Part shown: positions 24,778 to 32,547 of the stretch, piece by piece
Layout: every line of letters begins with the position of its first letter
Position numbering within the stretch: the stretch's first letter is position 1
Assembly: GCA_030265585.1 (NCBI GenBank)
Contig: JAJDGJ010000007.1
Span: forward strand, 1-47,292
DNA from: Erysipelotrichaceae bacterium OttesenSCG-928-M19
GTDB lineage: Bacteria > Bacillota_I > Bacilli_A > JAJDGJ01
Direction of reading: 5' to 3'
Length of the DNA stretch: 47,292 nt
Notes under the pieces: model-generated
Databases searched by the model: none
What the model was told of the DNA's origin: nothing
The model's input: only the letters and a program-made list of their open reading frames with translations
Made by a program: the position numbers and the translations under genes

Positions 24778-26616
24778 ATGTTAATAAAGAAAACGACCAC
24801 TAGATTATTATTTTTATTAACAATATCACTTATTATGCAAGGAGTCTACCAAATTAATGCTGCAAGCTATGATAATGTTGAAAAAAAATTCAATGAGAGA
24901 AAACAGGTTATTGAAGAAATTTATTTTGAAAGTGATACTAAAAAAATTAGAAAAGAATTTTTTTACAATAACGATGATTCTTTAGCAAGAAGTATTGATT
25001 ATGATTATGAAACCAAACAATATGTTAGTGAATCTTTTTACAGTCCTCAAGCACGCTATGAAAACAAAACAAGAGAAATTACTTATAGAAATACTTATCA
25101 GTATGAAAATGGAAAATATCTGAAGAAAAGTTATCGTTATGATTATAGTTTAGGAAAATATACTCATGAGTTTATTTATGAAAATAAAACAAAATTCAAA
25201 AATAGAGCTGATAGTCTAAGATACCAAATAATTTATGAATATAAAAACGACTTAACTTTGAGTAAAGCCATCAAGTATGATTACAAAACAAAACAATATC
25301 TAAGCGAATACTATTACAAAGTAGATACAGACTTTAAAGAGCGCGAAACAAATTATGATTATCGTTTAGACTTTTACTATAATAGTGATAATACTATTAA
25401 TAATATTCAAGAATATAATTATGATCAAACTAATTATCACAAACAATATTTCTTTAAAGCAGATACAATTTATGGAAATCACTTCCAGTATTTATTATTC
25501 AGTTACCTGTTTGAATATGATAAGAATAATTTCTTAGTAAAAACACTTAAATATGATTATCTAACAAAACACTATCTAAGTGAATTGTACTATGATGATG
25601 ATACTCAATTTAGTGAGCGAAGCACTAAATTAAGTTACTATTTTATCTTTTACTATGATAAAGATGATAACTTAGTAAATTCTTTTAAATATGATTATAA
25701 AATAAAACAGTTTACCTATGAATATATCTATTATCCTAATACTTATTATGGTGATAGTCATGATGATAAAATTAAAAAGAAAAAACAGCTATTATTCTCA
25801 TCGAAATTAGTATTACCATTAAAAAGTGGTATTGTCTCAGCTACAGCTTGGTCATATCAAGATGGTGGGTGGCATCCAGCAGTTGATATTGCTACACCAA
25901 TAAACTCACCGATTTATGCACCAGCTAATGGTGAAATCTTAATGCGTATGACTACTACAACTGGCTATGGCATTCACATGGTCACTATTCATCAAATTGG
26001 TGATGATACTTTTACATTTATTTACGGACATCTAAATAAACAAGGTAATAAAGATAAGTTTCTTCAAGGTGATATTATTGGTTATACTGGAACAACTGGT
26101 AATTCAACTGGACCACATCTTCATCTTGAAATTATAAAGCATCCTAACCAATCACTTAATGAAGTTAAACAAAAATTTGCTAGTAATCAAGATTATTGGT
26201 TTGGTTTAGGCTATCATAGTATTGGTAATTGTAAGATAGATACTGTTTGTCGATTAAATCCAATTGAATACTTTAATTTAAACTATCAACAAGCAATAGC
26301 AATAAATACGGTTCAAACAAATACTATACTATCAAATAACTATCTTGATAACGTTAGAAAAACATATTCACAATTATCATTTGGAACTGATGCCTTATAT
26401 ACTAAAGAAGGTTTGAGTTATTATAAAATAATCGCTGATAAAGTAACTAGGATTCAGGCTAAAACAAAAAGTGAACAAGAACTTAAAAAGAAACTTGAAC
26501 ATCTTCTAACTAAAAAGACTGAATTGCTTAAAAAAATAGTCTATGAACAAAACAAACTAAGTAATAAAGAAAAAGATGAGAAAATCAATAGAGAAATTAT
26601 TGAAATAATCTACTAA
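24778..26616 (+). CDS. Secreted M23 metallopeptidase with tyrosine-rich 46-residue repeats
   Basis: A 612-residue exported protein. Signal peptide at residues 1-28 (cleavage near INA-A). Residues 72-330 hold five complete 46-residue repeats and part of a sixth, each starting with a YDY-x-TK-x-Y-x-SE-x-YY-like block. A shorter related segment precedes them. The LytM/M23 peptidase domain is about 340-480, with His366 and Asp370 (HPAVD) and His447/His449 (HLHLE) as the usual zinc and catalytic residues. The approximately 110-residue tail is Lys-rich and helical. It probably cuts peptide cross-links of peptidoglycan, while the repeats may bind the wall or fold as a beta-structure (inference). Single-gene transcription unit with its own promoter and terminator. 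Confidence 0.88.
   Translation: MLIKKTTTRLLFLLTISLIMQGVYQINAASYDNVEKKFNERKQVIEEIYFESDTKKIRKEFFYNNDDSLARSIDYDYETKQYVSESFYSPQARYENKTREITYRNTYQYENGKYLKKSYRYDYSLGKYTHEFIYENKTKFKNRADSLRYQIIYEYKNDLTLSKAIKYDYKTKQYLSEYYYKVDTDFKERETNYDYRLDFYYNSDNTINNIQEYNYDQTNYHKQYFFKADTIYGNHFQYLLFSYLFEYDKNNFLVKTLKYDYLTKHYLSELYYDDDTQFSERSTKLSYYFIFYYDKDDNLVNSFKYDYKIKQFTYEYIYYPNTYYGDSHDDKIKKKKQLLFSSKLVLPLKSGIVSATAWSYQDGGWHPAVDIATPINSPIYAPANGEILMRMTTTTGYGIHMVTIHQIGDDTFTFIYGHLNKQGNKDKFLQGDIIGYTGTTGNSTGPHLHLEIIKHPNQSLNEVKQKFASNQDYWFGLGYHSIGNCKIDTVCRLNPIEYFNLNYQQAIAINTVQTNTILSNNYLDNVRKTYSQLSFGTDALYTKEGLSYYKIIADKVTRIQAKTKSEQELKKKLEHLLTKKTELLKKIVYEQNKLSNKEKDEKINREIIEIIY
24991..25767 (+). repeat. 46-residue protein repeat array (about 5.6 units)
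   Basis: Units start at residues 72, 118, 164, 210, 256 and 302 (138-base period). Recurrent features are YDY or YNY near positions 4-6, TK/TN near 8, Y at 11, SE near 13, YY near 16, and a second Y-x-F/Y-x-Y-x-x-D/N-x-L block near 36-44. Exact 46-residue spacing is kept five times without insertions. Nucleotide identity is modest, so the array is old. Confidence 0.85.
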
Positions 26617-26640
26617 AAAAACCGTTATCTAACGGTTTTT
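26617..26640. terminator. Bidirectional terminator between the M23 gene and valS
   Basis: Stem AAAAACCGTT (26617-26626) with AACGGTTTTT (26631-26640) and a 4-base loop. T tracts follow on both strands, so it can end both convergent transcripts. Confidence 0.85.
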
Positions 26641-26642
26641 CT

Positions 26643-29231
26643 TTACTTTAAATCAGCTATTATTTGTAGGATACTATCATATTGTGCCTGATAGTCTTTT
26701 AATTTTGCTTGTTCTTCTTCTATTTTAGCAGCAGGTGCTTTTGCAAGGAACTTTTCGTTACTTAACATTCCCTGAGCACGAGTTAATTCTTTTTTTAGTT
26801 GCTCAAGTTCAATTTCATATTCTGCAATTAACTCATCATTAGATTTTTCAGCTACCATCGATAAATCAATCAACAACTTAGCTCCATTGCTAATGATTGA
26901 TGTTTCAATTTTACTTGCACTACTATTAATACCGTATTTAAAATTCGTCATTTTTTCAATATATTCTTTACCATTTTCAATATCAGTACTCAATTCATAA
27001 TTAATAACTATTTTCTTTTTTAGATCATGTTCTAAACGTGTTTCGCGAAATTTAGTAATTAGTTCCATAGCGATTTTAACATCATTAATATCATTAAAAT
27101 TATAGTCTTCATTTACTTGAGGATAGTTTTCAAGTGAAATTGTTGCTTTATTAGTCAGAGTAGTAAAAATCTCTTCAGTAACAAAGGGCATAAAAGGATT
27201 AAGCATTTTTAAGATAGCTTGTAAAACATATTTAAGAACTTGCTTTGTGGTAACTGTTTCAATTGTTGCCTTAGACATTTCTATATACCATGAACAATAA
27301 TCATCCCAAACAAAATTATATAATAAATCGCCAACAACCGAAAACTCATACTTATCCATATTAGGGATTACTTCAGCAATCGTCTCATTAAGACGTGTTA
27401 AAATCCATTTGTCTGCTCCTGCAAGTGAATCAATATCAATATTATCATTAATATCTTCATCTAAGTTCATCATAACAAAACGTGATGCATTCCACAATTT
27501 ATTGATAAAGTTCCAAGTTGCTTCAACCTTTTCTTCACTATAACGCAAATCTTGTCCAGGTGATGATGTTGTCGTTAAAAAGTAGCGAAGTGAATCAGCA
27601 CCATATTGCTCAACGACATCCATTGGATCAACACCATTACCAAGTGATTTTGACATTTTACGTCCTTCACTATCTCTAATTAAACCATGAATTAAAGCAT
27701 GATTAAATGGTTTTTCATCTAAAAACTCTAAACCAGTAAAAATCATACGTGCTACCCAAAAGAATAAGATATCATAAGCTGTTACTAAGGTTGCTGTTGG
27801 ATAATAGCGTTGAAGATTGGCTGTTTGCTCTGGCCATCCCAAAGTTGAAAAAGGCCATAAACCACTACTAAACCAAGTATCTAAAACATCTTCATCTTGA
27901 TGCCAATTTTCAATATCTTGAGGTGGTGTCGCACTTACATATAGTTCTCCTGTCTCATTATGATACCATGCTGGGATACGATGTCCCCACCACAATTGAC
28001 GTGAAATACACCAATCTTCAATATTTTCCATCCATTGAATAAATGCTTGTTCAAAGCGAGGTGGGAAAAACTCTATTGCCTCAGCACTATCTTGAAAATC
28101 AATTGATAACTTAGCTAGTGGTTCCATCTTGACAAACCATTGTTTTGATAAAAAAGGTTCAACAATTACACCACTACGTTGTGAATGACCAACACTATGA
28201 ACAATTGGCACTATTTTTTCTAATGAGCCATCTTCCTTAGCAAGCTCTATGAATTTTTTACGAGCTACAAAGCGATCTAAGCCTTGTAAAACTTCTGGTA
28301 CCCATTCATTGCTAGCCATTGTTGCATCATCATTCATAATAATACGAAAAGGAATATCATGACGTACTCCAACATTGAAATCATTTGGATCATGAGCAGG
28401 TGTTATCTTTACACAACCACTACCCGTCTCTATTGAAACATAATCATCAGCAATAATTGGTATTTTAACATGTGACACTGGCACTAAGACTTCTTTACCA
28501 AGATATTGTAAATATCTTTCATCACTTGGATTAATGGCAATTGCCCCATCTCCTAAAATTGTCTCTGGTCTTGTTGTCATAACTTCTAAATACTTTGTCT
28601 TATCATCAGCAAAGTAGTAGCGAAAATAATGTTCATTCCCCTCAATATCATAGTGATCAACTTCAATATTACTTAAAGCTGTTTTGGTTTGCGGATCCCA
28701 ATTGATAATCCTTTCGCCACGATAAATTAATCCTTTATTATATAGATCAACAAATACTTTAGTTACTGCTTGATTTAAACCTTCATCCAAAGTAAAACGC
28801 TCATTACTATAATCCAAAGCTAAACCTAGTTTGCCCCATTGTTCTCTAATAAAACTAGCATAGTCTTCTTTCCATTCCCAAGATTTTTCCAAGAACTTTT
28901 CACGTCCAAGATCATAACGATTAACACCCTGCTCACGAAGTTTTTCATCAACTTTAGCTTGTGTCGCAATTCCAGCATGGTCCATTCCTGGTAACCATAA
29001 AGTATCATACCCTTGTAATTTTTTATAGCGAATAATAACATCCTGTAACGAAGTATCCCAAGCATGTCCTAAATGTAATTTACCTGTAACATTTGGTGGT
29101 GGAATGACAATACAGAAAGGCTCTTTACTCAAATCATGTTCTTGAAAATACTTCTTTTCAATCCACTCTTTGTTTTTACCTTTTTCTACATCTTGATGGT
29201 TATACTTACTTGCTAACTCTTTCATCTTCAT
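26643..29231 (-). CDS. valS: Valyl-tRNA synthetase
   Basis: An approximately 862-residue class I synthetase. The HIGH motif appears as HLGH in PPPNVTGKLHLGHAWD near residue 44, and KMSKS in GRKMSKSLGN near 515. The CP1 editing domain (MTTRPETILGDGA, SGCVKITPAHDPND) lies between them. A C-terminal coiled-coil arm begins near 795 (LIAEYEIELEQLKKELT) and contacts tRNA-Val. The frame stays open up to 29291, but those codons are the T-box terminator hairpin. The start is ATG 29231 (GAGG 8 bases upstream) or ATG 29225 (AAGGA 8 bases upstream). Single gene under its own T-box. Confidence 0.97.
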   Translation of the reverse strand: MKMKELASKYNHQDVEKGKNKEWIEKKYFQEHDLSKEPFCIVIPPPNVTGKLHLGHAWDTSLQDVIIRYKKLQGYDTLWLPGMDHAGIATQAKVDEKLREQGVNRYDLGREKFLEKSWEWKEDYASFIREQWGKLGLALDYSNERFTLDEGLNQAVTKVFVDLYNKGLIYRGERIINWDPQTKTALSNIEVDHYDIEGNEHYFRYYFADDKTKYLEVMTTRPETILGDGAIAINPSDERYLQYLGKEVLVPVSHVKIPIIADDYVSIETGSGCVKITPAHDPNDFNVGVRHDIPFRIIMNDDATMASNEWVPEVLQGLDRFVARKKFIELAKEDGSLEKIVPIVHSVGHSQRSGVIVEPFLSKQWFVKMEPLAKLSIDFQDSAEAIEFFPPRFEQAFIQWMENIEDWCISRQLWWGHRIPAWYHNETGELYVSATPPQDIENWHQDEDVLDTWFSSGLWPFSTLGWPEQTANLQRYYPTATLVTAYDILFFWVARMIFTGLEFLDEKPFNHALIHGLIRDSEGRKMSKSLGNGVDPMDVVEQYGADSLRYFLTTTSSPGQDLRYSEEKVEATWNFINKLWNASRFVMMNLDEDINDNIDIDSLAGADKWILTRLNETIAEVIPNMDKYEFSVVGDLLYNFVWDDYCSWYIEMSKATIETVTTKQVLKYVLQAILKMLNPFMPFVTEEIFTTLTNKATISLENYPQVNEDYNFNDINDVKIAMELITKFRETRLEHDLKKKIVINYELSTDIENGKEYIEKMTNFKYGINSSASKIETSIISNGAKLLIDLSMVAEKSNDELIAEYEIELEQLKKELTRAQGMLSNEKFLAKAPAAKIEEEQAKLKDYQAQYDSILQIIADLK

Positions 29232-29246
29232 CTTCCTTTCCTCAAT

Positions 29247-29483
29247 AAAAAAATCGTCCTTAACAAAGGACGACATAACGCGCGGTACCACCTTAATTCA
29301 TACAAAATGACTTTGTATGCACTCAATGCCTTGTAACGTCATGGCTTACGAATCAAACTACTACTACTACTTCATCTGATTAACTCCTAGACTACTTCAA
29401 ATAACATATTTATATCTTTACACCAACCAGATACTCTCTACAAAATAGTGGTTATTCTACTACTTCTATTCCACGTTTTATAT
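29247..29483 (-). promoter_or_regulatory. T-box leader of valS (valine, specifier GUA)
   Basis: Minus strand. It has the stem I motif AGAGAG, then GGTTGGTG. The specifier GUA (29393-29395) lies in a GAA-GTA-GTCTAGGAG context. The T-box core TGGTACCGCG is at 29281-29290. The terminator stem TCGTCCTT (29254-29261) pairs with AAGGACGA (29266-29273), with seven Ts at 29247-29253. The layout parallels the alaS leader. Confidence 0.93.
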
Positions 29484-29512
29484 ATATTAGCATTTAAAAA
29501 AATAAAAATCAA
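29484..29512 (-). promoter_or_regulatory. valS promoter
   Basis: Minus strand -35 TTGATT (29507-29512), 17-base spacer, extended -10 TGC-TAATAT (29484-29489). Confidence 0.65.
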
Positions 29513-29517
29513 GCTAA

Positions 29518-30069
29518 TTATTTAGTTTTTATACCCAACATCCAATATTTATTATTATTGAAAGGAAAAGTTTTAATAACATCCATTTTTGCCTTTCTTA
29601 CATGAGCTTCATAACTTCTTGGATTAATCGTATTAACAAAAGTTATCATATAAGGATAGCGATCAGCCATCGTTGAAAGAGAATAATTAAACAATTCTTC
29701 CATTATCCCTTGATTTCTAACTTCTTTAGCTAAACAGATTGGTCCATATTGATAAGAGTTCTCAATGCTCATTTGTTCATTATCATAGGTAACATTTTTT
29801 AAATCTTCAATCATATATTGAAATAGTGGCCACTCTGACCAATAATCCCATGAACCTGCCATTGCATACCCAACAATTTTACCATCATTATCTACAGCAA
29901 TTGAAATACCGTTCTCTTGTTCAATTAGAGCTTGTAATTGTTCTTTAGTAAATAAAGTTGTGACAAAGCCATCCTTCTTATCTTCCTCATTAATAGTAGC
30001 AACGTGATATCGTTGTTGTAATTTAAAAATATCATCGATATCAGCTATTGTTGCTTGAGTATATCTCAT
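29518..30069 (-). CDS. GNAT-family N-acetyltransferase
   Basis: A 183-residue protein with GNAT features: an N-terminal TQATIADIDDIFKLQQRYH start, a central strand pair IAVDNDGKIVGYAMAG, and GPICLAKEVRNQGIMEELFNYS, a degenerate acetyl-CoA loop (R/Q-x-x-G-I/A type). A late TINPRSYEAHVRK segment follows. The substrate is unknown. Start at ATG 30069 with AAGGGAG upstream; the TTG at 30087 is excluded because the RBS lies within that extension. Single gene upstream of the valS leader. Confidence 0.75.
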   Translation of the reverse strand: MRYTQATIADIDDIFKLQQRYHVATINEEDKKDGFVTTLFTKEQLQALIEQENGISIAVDNDGKIVGYAMAGSWDYWSEWPLFQYMIEDLKNVTYDNEQMSIENSYQYGPICLAKEVRNQGIMEELFNYSLSTMADRYPYMITFVNTINPRSYEAHVRKAKMDVIKTFPFNNNKYWMLGIKTK

Positions 30070-30113
30070 ATTAACACTCCCTTTCAAGTTCTCTTCTTAT
30101 CATAACATTAAAG

Positions 30114-30138
30114 AAAAAGAAGGTAAACATTACCTTCT
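30114..30138 (-). terminator. Terminator after the OPT-PqqD pair
   Basis: Stem AGAAGGTA (30118-30125) with TACCTTCT (30131-30138) and a 5-base loop, followed on the minus strand by five Ts. It overlaps the end of the PqqD-like gene. Confidence 0.75.
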
Positions 30139-30496
30139 ATTTTTTCTCAATATATTTTTCATTTACTTCAATATGGTTTAAAAATAATAATAGATTTTCA
30201 TATAATGGATGAGCTTGTTCTTTAAATTCTTTATCCACTAATTCACCAATTTCTCTCACTGTTCTTTGTGCATCAATTTGTCTAAAAACAAAGCTTGATC
30301 TTTCATCTAGTTCAATTCTCGTATATTCTGGAATTTTAAATTTTAATTTTCTAAAAAATCTTTGAATACCTTTATCTTGTTTTTTTAAAATTGTTACAAT
30401 ACCAGTAGCAGAAACCTCAAATTCTATCTCATCTTTAACACCGTAAACAATGTCTAAAACATCATCATCTGTTTCAATTGTTTTTTTATTACTCAT
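30137..30496 (-). CDS. PqqD-like (RRE-fold) small protein
   Basis: A 119-residue protein. The second half (LDERSSFVFRQIDAQRTVREIGELVDKEF, in two blocks) matches the PqqD pattern: a D-x-x-G/S-S-x-V-F/W-x-x-I-D-G/A-x-x-T-V-x-E-I block and a following helix. The N-terminal half has an acidic start (TIETDDDVLDIVYG) and a basic segment (RFFRKLKFKIP). PqqD-type domains bind peptide precursors in RiPP pathways, but no radical SAM or precursor gene is nearby. It starts 2 bases after the OPT transporter stop with a weak RBS, implying translational coupling to that transporter. A role as transporter accessory is an inference. Confidence 0.75.
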   Translation of the reverse strand: MSNKKTIETDDDVLDIVYGVKDEIEFEVSATGIVTILKKQDKGIQRFFRKLKFKIPEYTRIELDERSSFVFRQIDAQRTVREIGELVDKEFKEQAHPLYENLLLFLNHIEVNEKYIEKK

Positions 30497-30498
30497 TA

Positions 30499-32412
30499 CT
30501 ATTTTTTAAGTTTCCCAAATAAGATTGGTAGTGTTGTTAGGACAACTAAGAAAATTAAAAGAATAATTGCCATACCATTACCAGCAACAAATCCTGATAA
30601 TTCTTGAAGTTGAATAACGCCACCAACTTGTAAAATAATTCCTAGTAAACCAATAATTGATCCACCAGCTACAAGTCCTGATGATAAAGAAATACCATTA
30701 GAAACTCTTGCTTCTCTTTCAGCATCATCTTTAACAACATTTTCAACTAATACTTTAATTAAAGCACCAACTAAAATGATTGATGTTGTTGCAATTGGTA
30801 AATAGAATCCAATTGCTACTGTCATGATTGGTAATTTTAAGAAATAGCATACAATTGCTAAGAAAACACCAGCATAAATCATAATCCATGGTAAGTTACC
30901 AGACATAATTCCTGAAGTTAAAGTAGCCATTAAGTTAGCTTGAGGTAAAGCGAATTGTTCTGGATCAGATAATTGACCACTTAAAGCAACAATTACACCA
31001 ATAACAGTTACAACACCAATTAAACCAGCGATTGTAAAGTATCTTTGCATTTCACCTTTATTACCACCAACAATATAAGTTGCTTTTTGAGATTGTAAAT
31101 ATCCTCCAGCCATAGCAATTGCAGTAACAATTAATGTACCAAATAGTAATAATGAAACGTTATTTGTAATTGAACCAGCTGCATCAGTCCATCCCATAAC
31201 CACAAAGATTAAAGTTAAGATTACAAGAGATGCGATTGTCATCCCTGAAACAGGTAAGTTAGATGTTCCAATTGTCCCTGTTAAACGACCAGCAACAATA
31301 ACAAATAAGGCCATTAAAATTAATGATACGATTGTTGATAAGAGTGCCATACCAATGTTTCCACCAGAAATGATGAAACCACCAACGAATGCAAGAATAA
31401 TACCAGCAAGTAAGATAAACATTTGTTGTTTACCATCTGTTCCAGCTGCATCTTTAGCTCCAAATGTTGCTTTTAGTGAAGCGATGATTACTGGAATTAA
31501 TTGAATTGCTCCAATGATACCACCACAAAGCATCATACCTGCACCAATATAACGTCCATATGCTCCTGAAATAGTTCCAACTTCCATTGCATTAATTGCT
31601 GTTGAAGGATCGTTCCATACTACAGCACTATCTTGAGCCATACTTGCAAAGTAACCAATTAATGGGTTTACTGCAAAGTTTGCAAGAATTGATCCAGCAA
31701 ACATTGTTAATGAAACTTCAAGTCCAACAATGAATCCAATTCCTAAAAGTAAAGGGTTAACTTCTAATTCGAATTTCCATTTGTATGAAGCTTCGCCCAC
31801 ATAAGAAATAACATTATTTACAAGACCTAATGCTGATCCAGTAACTAAGTTAACAAGACCACCAATACCGAATCCCATTCCCATGTATTTTAGTGCTTCT
31901 CCACCTGTACTTGATGCAACAAGTGTTTCTGAAATAGCCATTGCTTCTGGATACATTAATTTTCCATGCTCTTCTACAATTAAATAATTATGAACTATTG
32001 AAGCTACACCAATACCTACTAAAACACCAGCAATTCCTACTGCAAGTCCTTGCGCAAAACTGATTTGTCCACCAATTAAGATAACAGCTGGTAAAACGAA
32101 GATAATACCACTCGCAACTGATTCTCCACCACTAGACATACCTTGAACTAAGTTTGTTCCTAAAAGTCCTTTTTGTTTAGCAAGAACACTAATTAATCCT
32201 GCCCCAACAATTGCTCCAGGGATACCAGCTGCTACTGTTAAACCTGCTTTCATTCCTGAGTAAGCTGTTGATGCTGCAAACAATACCGCAAGTAGAATAC
32301 CGATAATTAAGACAACGATATTGCCACCCATGTTGTTTTTGTCGCTTATATATGGAACATAGTCTTTACCATGTACTCCACCATAAGCATCTTTAGATAA
32401 TTTTTTACTCAC
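30499..32412 (-). CDS. OPT family oligopeptide/metal-chelate transporter
   Basis: A 637-residue protein with about 14-16 membrane helices. Family signs are the Gly/Ala-rich helices, an early MKAGLTVAAGIPGAIVGAGLISV block, NLVQGMSSGGESVASGIIFVLP in two parts near residue 90, and LPIMTVAIGFYLPIATTSII near 520. OPT proteins import short peptides or metal chelates with protons. The start is GTG with AAAGGAG 9 bases upstream. It is followed at 2 bases by a PqqD-like gene. The promoter region carries an inverted repeat. The substrate cannot be told. Confidence 0.9.
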   Translation of the reverse strand: MSKKLSKDAYGGVHGKDYVPYISDKNNMGGNIVVLIIGILLAVLFAASTAYSGMKAGLTVAAGIPGAIVGAGLISVLAKQKGLLGTNLVQGMSSGGESVASGIIFVLPAVILIGGQISFAQGLAVGIAGVLVGIGVASIVHNYLIVEEHGKLMYPEAMAISETLVASSTGGEALKYMGMGFGIGGLVNLVTGSALGLVNNVISYVGEASYKWKFELEVNPLLLGIGFIVGLEVSLTMFAGSILANFAVNPLIGYFASMAQDSAVVWNDPSTAINAMEVGTISGAYGRYIGAGMMLCGGIIGAIQLIPVIIASLKATFGAKDAAGTDGKQQMFILLAGIILAFVGGFIISGGNIGMALLSTIVSLILMALFVIVAGRLTGTIGTSNLPVSGMTIASLVILTLIFVVMGWTDAAGSITNNVSLLLFGTLIVTAIAMAGGYLQSQKATYIVGGNKGEMQRYFTIAGLIGVVTVIGVIVALSGQLSDPEQFALPQANLMATLTSGIMSGNLPWIMIYAGVFLAIVCYFLKLPIMTVAIGFYLPIATTSIILVGALIKVLVENVVKDDAEREARVSNGISLSSGLVAGGSIIGLLGIILQVGGVIQLQELSGFVAGNGMAIILLIFLVVLTTLPILFGKLKK

Positions 32413-32435
32413 GTATTTTCACTCCTTTTAATAAT

Positions 32436-32455
32436 TAATACATACAAACGTATTA
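32436..32455. promoter_or_regulatory. Inverted repeat overlapping the OPT promoter
   Basis: TAATAC (32436-32441) and GTATTA (32450-32455) are separated by 8 bases. It overlaps the -10 box and the likely transcription start. A similar ACGTAT-containing element lies at 32528-32546. Candidate operator for an unknown regulator. Confidence 0.45.
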
Positions 32456-32480
32456 TAACAACTATTTATAGTTAAGTCTA
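32452..32480 (-). promoter_or_regulatory. Promoter of the OPT-PqqD operon
   Basis: Minus strand -35 TAGACT (32475-32480), 17-base spacer, -10 TATAAT (32452-32457). Confidence 0.6.
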
Positions 32481-32547
32481 TATTTTGTCTAGTTTTTTTA
32501 TTCTTTTTACATCTATGTAAAAATAGTGTTATACGTCTGTGTAATTA

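Noticed and set aside
29232-29291. N-terminal extension of valS through an ATG-like start at 29291
   Set aside because: These 60 bases encode the T-box core and the terminator hairpin. The family start and a good RBS are at 29231/29225.
29372-29390. CTA triplet run (microsatellite) in the valS leader
   Set aside because: Only four to five units within the T-box stem region. It is better explained as part of the leader than as a phase-variable repeat.
32504-32523. Hairpin TTTTTACAT/ATGTAAAAA after the aldehyde dehydrogenase gene as a terminator
   Set aside because: Very AT-rich stem with only a 2-base loop and no T tract on the minus strand, which reads GAATAAAAAAAC after it.
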